The notes under the pieces are model-generated. The model was not told where the DNA came from. It did no database searches and worked only from the letters and a program-made list of their open reading frames with translations. A DNA stretch of 64,000 nt from contig NZ_CP073653.1 of the NCBI RefSeq assembly GCF_018223745.1, positions 4,452,001 to 4,516,000 of the forward strand, in the 5' to 3' direction. The translations under genes were made by a program, and so were the position numbers. Shown here piece after piece: positions 27,187 to 35,868 of the stretch (position 1 is the first letter of the stretch; each line of letters begins with the position of its first letter). The DNA is from Clostridium beijerinckii. Its GTDB lineage: Bacteria > Bacillota > Clostridia > Clostridiales > Clostridiaceae.

Positions 27187-28530
27187 TTGTTGAAGATATA
27201 CGAACAAATTTCATACGACATAAAACAAAAAATAATCCTTGATCAAATGTCTCAAGGTGCTAAACTACCATCACTCACCTCCCTCTGCAAGGAATACAAA
27301 TGCAGTAAAGGAACTGTGATTAAAGCCTACAATAACCTATGTAATGAACATATAGTTTACTCTTCACCTCAGAGTGGATTTTACGTTGCTGATAACCTTG
27401 TACGATTTGGCACAAATCAAGCTAATATTTATGATCTATCAACTGGTAACTCTTTGGTTAGCAATATTCCAATAAAGGATATTCAGCATTGCTTAAACTC
27501 AGCTCTGGAGCTCCACAGCAACATGTCTCTAAACATGGATTTAGAAGGCCTTCCTTCTTTACGTGAACTGTTAACTGATTTACTTATGAGAGATGATATA
27601 TATTCTAAAAGTAAAAATTTAATTCTATCCCAAGGTATTCTGCAAGTATTAACTCTTTTTTCAAAGATGGAATTTCCAAATGGCAATGATACTATACTTA
27701 TCGAAGATCCTTCTTATACTTATTATATAAACTTTTTAAAGTATGAGAATATGAAAGTTAGAACTATAAAAAGAGACGAGAATGGAATTAATTTATATGA
27801 ACTTGAAGAAATATTTAAAAACCAAAGTATTAAATTCTTTTACACGATTCCTAGAAATCATAACCCTTTAGGCACTTATTATTCATTAAATCAAAGAAAA
27901 GCAATAATGAAGCTTGCCCATACTTACAATGTATATGTTATCGAAGATGATTATTTTTCAGATTTAAGTACCTTGTCAAGATATTCACCTATTTATTATT
28001 ATTCGGATTTTAGAAATTGTATATATCTTAGAAGCTTTTCTAAGACAATACCTTATATAAGAATTGGTGTAGCTATAATCCCTGATGATTTAATTAATAG
28101 CTTTAAGGAATGGATGAAATACTCATATTATTTTTCATATTATATGCCATCATTGGTTTCTCAAGCAACACTTGAATCATATATAAAAAGCTCTATATAT
28201 AATAAGCATGTAGCCATTCTTTCTAGCAATTTAAAGGACACTTTACAATTATTTAGGAAAATAACTTCTGCTTGGGATTCAAATTTAGTTAATATACTTG
28301 GCGGAAGTTCTGGTTATTATTCTACTATAAGATTAGCTCCTCATATCGACTGTAATAAATTATTAGACAATTTAAAAAATAAAAATATTCTTCTAGCCCA
28401 TAATTCGGCCTCATACTACAATACAGAGAATTTTGACAATAGTCTAAGACTCAGTATTGCTAGAATTAATTCTACTGATTTGAAATTAGCATTAAATATT
28501 ATTTATGATGAAATATTAAAATTATCATAA
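27187..28530 (+). CDS. MocR/PdxR-type regulator: GntR helix-turn-helix fused to aminotransferase fold
   Basis: 447 residues. Residues 1-70 form a GntR winged helix (LPSLTSLCKEYKCSKGTVIKAYNNL), then a linker and a class I/II aminotransferase domain: RNHNPLG (223-229), IEDDYFSDL with the PLP-pyridine Asp, and the Schiff-base Lys286 in LRSFSKTIPYIRIG. Regulators of this group bind PLP or an aldimine to sense vitamin B6 or amino compounds and often control a nearby gene. TTG start with AGGGAGG six bases upstream. No PLP-synthesis or aminotransferase gene is adjacent; the target may be itself or remote. Confidence 0.88.
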   Translation: MLKIYEQISYDIKQKIILDQMSQGAKLPSLTSLCKEYKCSKGTVIKAYNNLCNEHIVYSSPQSGFYVADNLVRFGTNQANIYDLSTGNSLVSNIPIKDIQHCLNSALELHSNMSLNMDLEGLPSLRELLTDLLMRDDIYSKSKNLILSQGILQVLTLFSKMEFPNGNDTILIEDPSYTYYINFLKYENMKVRTIKRDENGINLYELEEIFKNQSIKFFYTIPRNHNPLGTYYSLNQRKAIMKLAHTYNVYVIEDDYFSDLSTLSRYSPIYYYSDFRNCIYLRSFSKTIPYIRIGVAIIPDDLINSFKEWMKYSYYFSYYMPSLVSQATLESYIKSSIYNKHVAILSSNLKDTLQLFRKITSAWDSNLVNILGGSSGYYSTIRLAPHIDCNKLLDNLKNKNILLAHNSASYYNTENFDNSLRLSIARINSTDLKLALNIIYDEILKLS

Positions 28531-28539
28531 ATACAATAA

Positions 28540-28580
28540 TAAAAGATCTAAGGGTCATATTCTTTCCCTTAAATCTTTTA
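28540..28580. terminator. Bidirectional terminator between mocR-type gene and GH4 gene
   Basis: TAAAAGATCTAAGGG pairs with CCCTTAAATCTTTTA around a short loop, between the two convergent genes. Confidence 0.8.
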
Positions 28581-28585
28581 TAATA

Positions 28586-29899
28586 TTAAGCAAATTGTGG
28601 TAAATAATCTTTATGTGCCTCTAGTAATTCATCCAATAATATTTTCGCTATTTTCTCTGATGGAATTAATGGATTAATAGTTAATGCAAGAAGTGCTTTA
28701 TTATAATCCCCTTCAACTGCTGCTTCAACCACTAAACGTTCAAATGATTTTATTGTTTGAACCAATCCATTCACACTTACTGGTAATTTCCCCATAGCAA
28801 TAGGTTTAGGCCCATCCTTAGTTATAATACATGAAATCTCAACTGCTGAGTCATTCTCTATTCCTTCAATAGCCCCATTGTTTTTAGTATTAACTGGTTG
28901 AATATCTCCCTTGTTGTTATAAATAGAGTTAATTAATCTGCAAGCTGCATCTGAATAATATGCTCCTCCTCTCTTTTCCAATTGCGGTGGCTTAATATCT
29001 AAATTTTCATCTTTGTATAGTTCAAATAAATCATTTTCTAATCTCTTAACTACTTCTGCTCTAGTTTCTCCCTTAGAAAATTCTTTTAATTCTTCTTCAA
29101 GCATATCTGCTGTTTGAAAGTAATACCTATGATATGGGCATGGCATCATTCTAAGAGCTTTAATAAATTCTGGGTTCCACTCTAAATCTTGAATATTTTT
29201 TACAATTGACCCCAGTTTACCTTCTGCTAGTGAGTCTATTACTTTATCTGTAATTTTTTCACCATCTAAATAAATTTCTCTACCAAATACCATATGATTC
29301 AATCCCATGAAATCCATAGTAATTCTGCTATGCTCTACTTCAAGCATGTCCGCTACTGCTTTTTCCATGCCAATTGGAACATTACATAATCCAATAATCT
29401 TTTTATTCTTTCCATATCTAAGAAGAGCTTCTGTTACCATTCCTGCAGGATTTGTAAAATTTACAAGCCATGCATTTGGACATAGCTCTGACATATCTTT
29501 ATCTATATCTAAAATTACAGGTATTGTTCTTAGTGCTTTAAACATACCTCCAGCACCATTGGTTTCTTGTCCTATTACTCCATGGCTTAATGGTATTCTT
29601 TCATCCTGAATCCTAGCATCTAACAGACCAACTCTTAATTGTGTAGTTACAAAATCCGCATCCTTTAATGCTTCTCTTCTGTTTAAAGTTAAATGAATTT
29701 CCATAGGTACACCAGCTTTTTTAACCATTCTTTTAGCTAATTTCCCTACGATATTTAATTTTTCTTTTCCGCTTTCAATATCAACTAGCCATAATTCCCT
29801 TACCGGAAGTTCATTATATCTTTTTATAAACCCTTCCACTAATTCTGGAGTATAGCTCGATCCCCCACCAATTGTTACTATTTTAATTCCTTTTTCCAT
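28586..29899 (-). CDS. Family 4 glycosidase, 6-phospho-beta-glucosidase
   Basis: 437 residues. The NAD-binding motif KIVTIGGGSSYTPELV (5-20) is the GH4 N-terminus. Metal-binding Cys172 in GLCNVPIG and His202 in GLNHMVFG are at the positions known from GlvA/BglT. VGLLDARIQDERIPL and GQETNGAGG are also hallmark segments. GH4 enzymes oxidise C3 of a phosphorylated sugar using NAD+ and Mn2+ and eliminate the glycosidic bond; the CN[VI]P form is that of beta-glucoside/cellobiose-6-phosphate enzymes. No PTS genes lie beside it, so the phosphorylated substrate comes from elsewhere. A ChbG-type deacetylase lies upstream. GGAGG precedes the ATG. Confidence 0.92.
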   Translation of the reverse strand: MEKGIKIVTIGGGSSYTPELVEGFIKRYNELPVRELWLVDIESGKEKLNIVGKLAKRMVKKAGVPMEIHLTLNRREALKDADFVTTQLRVGLLDARIQDERIPLSHGVIGQETNGAGGMFKALRTIPVILDIDKDMSELCPNAWLVNFTNPAGMVTEALLRYGKNKKIIGLCNVPIGMEKAVADMLEVEHSRITMDFMGLNHMVFGREIYLDGEKITDKVIDSLAEGKLGSIVKNIQDLEWNPEFIKALRMMPCPYHRYYFQTADMLEEELKEFSKGETRAEVVKRLENDLFELYKDENLDIKPPQLEKRGGAYYSDAACRLINSIYNNKGDIQPVNTKNNGAIEGIENDSAVEISCIITKDGPKPIAMGKLPVSVNGLVQTIKSFERLVVEAAVEGDYNKALLALTINPLIPSEKIAKILLDELLEAHKDYLPQFA

Positions 29900-30145
29900 C
29901 AGATATCCTCCTATATATTATAAAATATAAGCATAATCATTTTTAAATTTTGATTTAATAATTTAAGTATTTGTTTATATTGGTATACTTTTTTTTTATT
30001 CTTTAAGTAATTTATTTAGATACTCTTATAGGAAATTTCCTCTTCTATACTTTATATAAAAATTGTATTTTCTCTTATTTTCATAAAATTATAACAGATC
30101 TGTTTTCTATATCGTAACTCAATATAATCCCCTATTCAATAATAT
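29900..30145. other. Leader region of the GH4 gene
   Basis: AT-rich. The only notable element is the 12-base perfect palindrome AACAGATCTGTT at 30093-30104, about 195 bases upstream of the GH4 start, a possible operator. No open frame seen. Confidence 0.35.
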
Positions 30146-30179
30146 AAAAACACAACTGTGCTAGTACAGTTGTGTTTTT
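30146..30179. terminator. Terminator downstream of the ChbG-like deacetylase
   Basis: AAAAACACAACTGT pairs perfectly with ACAGTTGTGTTTTT around a six-base loop. It has a T-tract in either direction. It separates the deacetylase transcript from the GH4 gene. Confidence 0.85.
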
Positions 30180-30325
30180 ATTAAATTCAGAAGCACTTTA
30201 ATAGCAAAATACTATTTATCAATATATTTAATAATATCTTTACCAAAAACCTTAACCATTATTTCCAAATAATTGTAACCTTTAAATGTATTGCTTCATA
30301 TATAAGAATCATTTTTAAATTTTAG

Positions 30326-31063
30326 TTATATACCTCTAAAATTTATTAATTCAATGTTTTTTTCGTTAATAAACTGTATTACTTCTTTATTAGTTAATGT
30401 TTCTAATTCCTTTACTCTTGGGTATGCATATGAACTACTACTAATAATCTTAGAATCAAGATACCCTGGATGGCACATAATTTCTAAAGAATCTACATTA
30501 ATATTATCTTCCAAAATGTTTATTAACATTTTGGGTTCAATCATAGAAATATTATAAAAACTATCAACAAACTTAGTTGTTGTTTTAATACTTTCATACT
30601 TTTCTTCTCTAATTGCCTTAATATGCCTAACTGGTATATTATACTCCTTTGCCAACTCAGCAACTACCTCAAAAACACTCTCAATAGAATGTACATGATG
30701 ATGTGTATCTATATGTGTTGGAACTATCCCAAGAGATAAAAACTTTTCAAATTGTTTTCTAAATTCCCTTCGTATATCTTCAATACACGCTGACTCAACA
30801 ATATTATCATATTTTAAAAAATTCCCTTCATTATCAACTAAGGTTTTCACGTTCTTTGATAATGGTCTGCCTGCGGTAAGAACCAGGTGAATTCCTACAC
30901 CTAATTTAGGATTTTCTTTTGCCAAATTAACCGCATGTTCCGTTGTCTCCATATTACACATTAATGTGGTAGATGTTACTATTCCATTTTTGAATCCTTC
31001 AATTATACCTAAATTAATTGCTTTTGAAATACCAAAATCATCTGCATTCATTATTAATCTCAT
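30326..31063 (-). CDS. ChbG/YdjC-family carbohydrate deacetylase
   Basis: 245 residues. MNADDFGIS (5-13) gives the metal and catalytic aspartates Asp8/Asp9; His59 in VGIHLVLTAGRPL and THIDTHHHVHS (117-126) complete the site. The family removes acetyl groups from N,N'-diacetylchitobiose or related N-acetylated sugars, often after phosphorylation. In E. coli chbG accompanies chbF, a GH4 enzyme, and a GH4 gene lies just downstream here on the same strand, so a shared role in chitobiose-type sugars is reasonable. GGAG lies about 12 bases from the ATG, a long spacing. Confidence 0.85.
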   Translation of the reverse strand: MRLIMNADDFGISKAINLGIIEGFKNGIVTSTTLMCNMETTEHAVNLAKENPKLGVGIHLVLTAGRPLSKNVKTLVDNEGNFLKYDNIVESACIEDIRREFRKQFEKFLSLGIVPTHIDTHHHVHSIESVFEVVAELAKEYNIPVRHIKAIREEKYESIKTTTKFVDSFYNISMIEPKMLINILEDNINVDSLEIMCHPGYLDSKIISSSSYAYPRVKELETLTNKEVIQFINEKNIELINFRGI

Positions 31064-31259
31064 ATCTTTCTCTACTCCTTATATTTAATGTTTTAGTCTA
31101 ATAGAAATATATTTATAATACCATAATAATCCACATTATTTTTATCAGCAATAGCTCTAGATAATAATCACATTATACGTATCTCTTATTTTAAGTCAGG
31201 ATATATTTCATGTTATAAACCTAGGACATATCCCACTGCCTATATATGCCAAACTAGTA

Positions 31260-32618
31260 TTACAATATAATATTCAAGGATTCAGCAATTATTTTACTTT
31301 TTTTCTCTTCATTAATCATATTAAGATATTCCTTAAGCTTTTCATGCCACTCCTTCTCACTTTCAGTTCCATAATCCACATCCATAACTGAATCATTTGG
31401 AATATATTTAAGTAGCAATGATATTTCAAAATCATCTAAGACCTTAAATATCTCAATAAATTCATAATCAAATATGCAATCAGAGCCAAGAACATCTACT
31501 AAATCCCTAAGACTATGAATTTCTTCCCTTATAATTTGTATCTTATTCTCTACTTTATCACACTCTCTAATTTCTTCAGTTATACCCTTAAATCTGCTGT
31601 TCTCTAAACTTTCTCCATCTTCATATCTAATTAAATTTTCATTTGCATTTTTAAATGTTATAAATGTATTTTCCAATTTATTAATTTCAATATTCTTCTT
31701 AATATTTGGCATAATCTTGTAAATAGTTTTATTTATATAATTAATAAAATTTATATCATTTATAGTAAACTCCTTGAAAATATCTTCAACTATCCTAGAT
31801 ATTACTTCATTAAATTCCTCTTCTTTCAATTTTCCTAATTTATTTTTAAGATAACGTTTTTCAATATCTGTTATATCTAGAGTTATTCCTTCTTTCCCTA
31901 ATAGCATACATCCTAAATAATTAGTCAGAACTAATTCAAAGATATTTATTAATATATGATCTGAATTTTTATCAAAACTTTTAAGCAAATTTTCAATTTC
32001 ATGACTATCAAAGTGGGAACAAAATTGATTTTCAAAGTCTATTTTTCTTAAATATTCGTTTATATATTCTATGCCTACTAAATCCATCTCATCTATAGCT
32101 AGTGGATAATCTATAGACCCCTGAGTTTCATGAGCTGCGAATCTACTATCGTATTCTATAAAAAATAATGGAATCCCATAATTTATAGTATCTATATACG
32201 CATAATTACCTGTCTTTAATTTATTTTTTTGCACATTCTTTAATAGTTCTTTACTTTCTTCTATTTTAATCTTTAAAACTTTTTCCCCTTCAGAAAATAA
32301 ATATTTCATTGTATTTTCTTTTATTAACGTAATCCGTTCCTTTATTGATGTTTTACCTTTTAGAAAGCTACCTATAGTATAATAAATTGATAACATTATT
32401 TGCTCTGCAACTTCAACTCTTACCGAATAGCTTTCAGCTTTTGTATAATAATTTGCAGTTTCTCTTAAAATATCTAATATTTGAACTTGAATATTTTCTA
32501 GTTCTTTATTATTTAATATATCATTTGAATGAAGTACTTGTAGTAATGACTGAAAATAATGTTCCTTACTTAATAAATTTTCAATGGTATCATTTCTGTC
32601 AGTAATATAATTATCCAT
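31260..32618 (-). CDS. Uncharacterised protein, DUF6179-like
   Basis: 452 residues, strongly helical and acidic, without signal peptide or membrane segment. Long charged helices fill residues 1-140; a more conserved-looking core reads YIDTINYGIPLFFIEYDSRFAAHET and SIDYPLAIDEMDLVGIEYI (about 142-190). It overlaps the preceding gene by one base (TAATG), so the two are translated together. I relate it to the DUF6179 group of clostridial proteins by layout and partner. No function is known. The C-terminus DSVMDVDYGTESEKEWHEKLKEYL may mediate contacts. Confidence 0.6.
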   Translation of the reverse strand: MDNYITDRNDTIENLLSKEHYFQSLLQVLHSNDILNNKELENIQVQILDILRETANYYTKAESYSVRVEVAEQIMLSIYYTIGSFLKGKTSIKERITLIKENTMKYLFSEGEKVLKIKIEESKELLKNVQKNKLKTGNYAYIDTINYGIPLFFIEYDSRFAAHETQGSIDYPLAIDEMDLVGIEYINEYLRKIDFENQFCSHFDSHEIENLLKSFDKNSDHILINIFELVLTNYLGCMLLGKEGITLDITDIEKRYLKNKLGKLKEEEFNEVISRIVEDIFKEFTINDINFINYINKTIYKIMPNIKKNIEINKLENTFITFKNANENLIRYEDGESLENSRFKGITEEIRECDKVENKIQIIREEIHSLRDLVDVLGSDCIFDYEFIEIFKVLDDFEISLLLKYIPNDSVMDVDYGTESEKEWHEKLKEYLNMINEEKKSKIIAESLNIIL

Positions 32619-33088
32619 TATAACTCTTCATCTCCATCCACATTTAAATAATCAGAAACCCCATATTTAATATTATGAGCTATAGTATCCAAATACTTAT
32701 ATCTAAGTAGCTCTAAAGATCCTTGGCATTCATTATCGAAATAGCCTTTCATTAAATTAATTAATTCAATGTCACCTATTTCTTCCATAGTTTCATTTTT
32801 ATAATAATAAAATGTTTCTATTAGCTCCTCTATAGTTTCAATATAATTATATTGAGAAATATATGGCGACTCGCAAAAGGTTGATATTATTTGTTTTATT
32901 ATACCTCCACCAAATTCAACTCTGCCATTCTTACTTAAAGCTTCGCTTCTTATCTCAACTATCTCTTTAACATTTTCTTCACTCAGCTTTAATCCATATT
33001 CCACTGTTTCCTCATTACACTGCAAAATCTCTTCAAAAGTTTGTTTACTTATTATAGAATCAGAAATAGACATAAGATAATTTTTCAT
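32618..33088 (-). CDS. Uncharacterised protein, DUF6323-like, partner of the next gene
   Basis: 156 residues from ATG 33088, with GGATGGTG upstream; a frame from 33100 would start on top of that site. Helical, soluble. Motif-like stretch VEIRSEALSKNGRVEFGGGIIKQIISTFCESPYI near the middle, then FYYYKNETMEEIGDIELINLMKGYFD. The overlap with the following gene implies a stoichiometric pair. DUF6323 assignment is from memory of paired genes in Clostridia. Function unknown. Confidence 0.6.
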   Translation of the reverse strand: MKNYLMSISDSIISKQTFEEILQCNEETVEYGLKLSEENVKEIVEIRSEALSKNGRVEFGGGIIKQIISTFCESPYISQYNYIETIEELIETFYYYKNETMEEIGDIELINLMKGYFDNECQGSLELLRYKYLDTIAHNIKYGVSDYLNVDGDEEL

Positions 33089-33100
33089 AAATAACACCAT

Positions 33101-33487
33101 CCAAACTTTTTTATTTTTAAGTATTGACTTTACCTTCTAAATATGTTATGATTATTATATACAGATAAATAAAATTTCTTTCTAACAATTAATTCTATCA
33201 TCGGCTATATGGAAAGTCAATGGTATTTTTTTATGCCCATTTTGTATAAATAGCAACTTTTATAAATTAATATAAAATCCTTAATAATTAAAAAGACTGT
33301 TAAATATCTAGTAAATTTTGATATTTAACAGCCTTTTTTAATTATTAGGTTCAAATTTAATAATTTTGATTTTTTCAATAGATAACCAAATTCTGAACAC
33401 TTAACAACCTAAACAAATGTCTATCTTCATTTATATTGGTTAATCTCTCATCAAGTTTTCACTTGGCAATCTATATAGATAACACAA
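33101..33487. other. Intergenic region with terminator
   Basis: 387 bases. The left part holds the aminopeptidase terminator (33282-33346), the right part the promoter of the DUF6323/DUF6179-like pair. No open frame or structured RNA motif seen. Confidence 0.4.
33282..33346 (-). terminator. Terminator downstream of the aminopeptidase
   Basis: A long stem: AATAATTAAAAAGACTG with TTAAATATC pairs with GATATTTAACAG and CCTTTTTTAATTATT, with a 12-base loop. It lies about 140 bases after the aminopeptidase stop codon. Confidence 0.75.
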
Positions 33488-34714
33488 TTATATCACCCAA
33501 TCACCATTTTTAAATACTGGGATCTTTTCTCCATCGGCAGTTTCACCTATTATTTCAAGTTCCTCAGATCCTACCATAAAATCTACATGAGTTAACGAAT
33601 CATTAGCTCCATTTTTTATTAGTTCTTCTTCCGACATATTGTCACCATCTTTTAGGCAAGTTGGATACGCTTTTCCAAAAGCAAAATGACATGATGCATT
33701 TTCATCAAATAATGTATTAAAGAAAATTAGTCCTGAATTTGATATAGGTGAGTTATAACCAACTAAGGCAACTTCTCCTAAATATCTAGCACCTTCATCT
33801 GTATCTAGTAATCCTTTTAATATTTCTTCTCCCTTTTCTGCAGTAAAGTCAACTATCTTACCATCTTTTAATGTCAACTTAAAGTTATCAATTAAATTTC
33901 CTCCATAGTTAAGTGGCTTTTTACTAGTTACATAGCCGTTTACTCCATCTCTCTTTGGAAGGGTGAATACCTCTTCTGTCGGTATATTAGCAACAAAGTT
34001 AATACCATATTTAGAATTCTCTTCACCACTTAACCATAGATGTCCTTCTGGAAGTTCTACAGTTAGGTCTGTGCCTTCTGATTTATAATAAAGATATTTA
34101 AAATTCTTTTCATTTAAATAATCTTTTCTATTTTTTAATTTTTCTAAATGTTCATTCCACGCTTCAATAGGTGATTCCTTATCAGCTCTTACTATACTAA
34201 AAATTGAGTCCCAAAGATTTTCTACTGCATCTGCTTCTGATAAATCAGGGAATACTTTTCTTGCCCATCCCTTTGTAGGTATTGAAACAACACACCATTG
34301 AACTTCATTACTCATCATGGCAGCGCTAACATCTTTCATAGCTCTATTTGCTGTTTTTGCTAAAGTGGAAATCTTATTAGGATCTACTCCGCTTAATAGC
34401 TCTGGATCTCTAGCAGAAATACTTATAAATGCAGTTTTCTCCTTTATAAGTTGCTCTCTTGATAATACAGCATGTTTTGGCTCCCTTTCAAAACTTTCCA
34501 TAGGAGCTTTATTGTATTTTATTAAAGCAAGTTCTTCATCATTGTAATCAACTATAACATTAATAGCACCAGCTTTATAAGCTTCTTCTGCTATCAGTCT
34601 AGCAAACTCTGCACATTCTATTGGTGAATTTATAAGCAATTGTTGCTTATCTTGTAAGTTTATCCCCTTCTTAACAACGAGCTCTGCGTACTTTCTTAAT
34701 GTATCTGTATTCAT
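33488..34714 (-). CDS. M29-family metallo-aminopeptidase
   Basis: 408 residues from ATG 34714, which has GGAGG eight bases upstream; a GTG at 34729 would overlap that site. Family M29 (AmpS/PepS/aminopeptidase T): two-metal ligands are Glu247/248 in PTEEVFTLP, Glu314 in LGEVALV, His343 in NASCHFAFG, and His376-x-Asp378 in SLTHVDFMVGS. It removes N-terminal residues from peptides in the cytosol. The length is normal. Monocistronic. Confidence 0.92.
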   Translation of the reverse strand: MNTDTLRKYAELVVKKGINLQDKQQLLINSPIECAEFARLIAEEAYKAGAINVIVDYNDEELALIKYNKAPMESFEREPKHAVLSREQLIKEKTAFISISARDPELLSGVDPNKISTLAKTANRAMKDVSAAMMSNEVQWCVVSIPTKGWARKVFPDLSEADAVENLWDSIFSIVRADKESPIEAWNEHLEKLKNRKDYLNEKNFKYLYYKSEGTDLTVELPEGHLWLSGEENSKYGINFVANIPTEEVFTLPKRDGVNGYVTSKKPLNYGGNLIDNFKLTLKDGKIVDFTAEKGEEILKGLLDTDEGARYLGEVALVGYNSPISNSGLIFFNTLFDENASCHFAFGKAYPTCLKDGDNMSEEELIKNGANDSLTHVDFMVGSEELEIIGETADGEKIPVFKNGDWVI

Positions 34715-34936
34715 TTTGCTTTCCTCCACATTTTTCCTTAATTTTTATTATCATAATTATAGCATATCTTACTTTATAAGTTTTTATTTAAAATCTGCAT
34801 AATATACTTTCATTTATATCTATTTCGATAAATGTAATATAAAAATATAACATTTATTAAAATACAAACTAAGATTTCATTAGAAATTATCTGTTTAAGA
34901 AAATATATAAGCTTTATAACAATTATTCGCATTTAA

Positions 34937-34965
34937 AAGGCCCGATTTAATAAAAATCAGGCCTT
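34937..34965 (-). terminator. Strand-biased terminator downstream of korB
   Basis: The minus-strand RNA pairs AAGGCCUGAUUU with AAAUCGGGCCUU with a U-G pair; the plus-strand copy would have a C-A mismatch there. It is therefore tuned for the korAB transcript. It lies in the 302-base gap between korB and the aminopeptidase, which otherwise holds the aminopeptidase promoter and nothing else recognisable. Confidence 0.7.
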
Positions 34966-35016
34966 GACTACTAAAATGTAATTACTTTTGATCATTAATT
35001 TTTTTCTATGCTATTT

Positions 35017-35868
35017 TTATAGGAAATCTTTCATAAATTCCTTGATCTTATCTATTTTAACTTCACTTTCAACAAGTGATTCTCCATTTTTTAAAAAGCT
35101 AACTTTATCATGAAAAGTGGATTTTTCTTCTTTATATAAAATTCCCAAAGGAATCTTATCTCCCCATTCCATTGATTTTTCAATAGCCTTCAATTTATTG
35201 CTTGGATCGTATCCTTTTCCAAGCTTATAAACTCTTTTATTATACCATTGGAATGTATTAACTTTATTAAATGACACACATGGCTGTAAGATATCAACAA
35301 GAGAGTAGCCTTTATGATTAATAGCTTCAATCATAACTTTCTTCAAGTGCTCTTTATCTCCACTAAATGCTCTAGCAACAAAACCGGCACCAAGTGTTAT
35401 TGCAAGTGCTACTGGATTCATAGGAATGTTATTTGACCCATTTGGCTGAACATCTGTTACATGTCCGATATCAGTTGTAGGCGATGCTTGTCCTTTTGTT
35501 AACCCATATATTTGGTTATCGTGAACAAAATGTGTTATATCTACATTACGCCTAATATTATGAATAAAGTGATTTCCTCCTTCTCCATAAGAATCCCCTT
35601 CTCCTGTATTTACTATTACAGTTAATCTTTTATTTACAATCTTTGCTGCAACTGCAGGTGGTAATGATCTTCCATGAAGTCCACAAAATCCATTAGTATT
35701 TATATATTGAGGTGTTTTAGCAGCTTGACCTATTCCACCAACAATAAGTACTTCGTGTGGAGCCTTACCTAAATCTATAAGTGCTTGCTTTAGAGCATCA
35801 AGAATATTATGATCCCCACATCCTGGACACCAAGCTGTTTCTGATGTTAGAAATATTTCATTATTCAT
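35017..35868 (-). CDS. korB: 2-oxoacid:ferredoxin oxidoreductase, beta subunit
   Basis: 283 residues. Thiamine-diphosphate motif GEGDSYGEGGNHFIH (89-103) with Asp92, and cysteines Cys14, Cys17 (WCPGCGDHN), Cys62 and Cys197 as likely [4Fe-4S] ligands. With the alpha subunit it oxidatively decarboxylates 2-oxoglutarate or a related 2-oxoacid to the acyl-CoA, reducing ferredoxin, or runs in reverse. The two-subunit layout (fused gamma-alpha plus beta) without separate ferredoxin subunit is that of KorAB/VorAB types. The start codon shares one base with the korA stop (TAATG). Substrate not certain. Confidence 0.88.
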   Translation of the reverse strand: MNNEIFLTSETAWCPGCGDHNILDALKQALIDLGKAPHEVLIVGGIGQAAKTPQYINTNGFCGLHGRSLPPAVAAKIVNKRLTVIVNTGEGDSYGEGGNHFIHNIRRNVDITHFVHDNQIYGLTKGQASPTTDIGHVTDVQPNGSNNIPMNPVALAITLGAGFVARAFSGDKEHLKKVMIEAINHKGYSLVDILQPCVSFNKVNTFQWYNKRVYKLGKGYDPSNKLKAIEKSMEWGDKIPLGILYKEEKSTFHDKVSFLKNGESLVESEVKIDKIKEFMKDFL

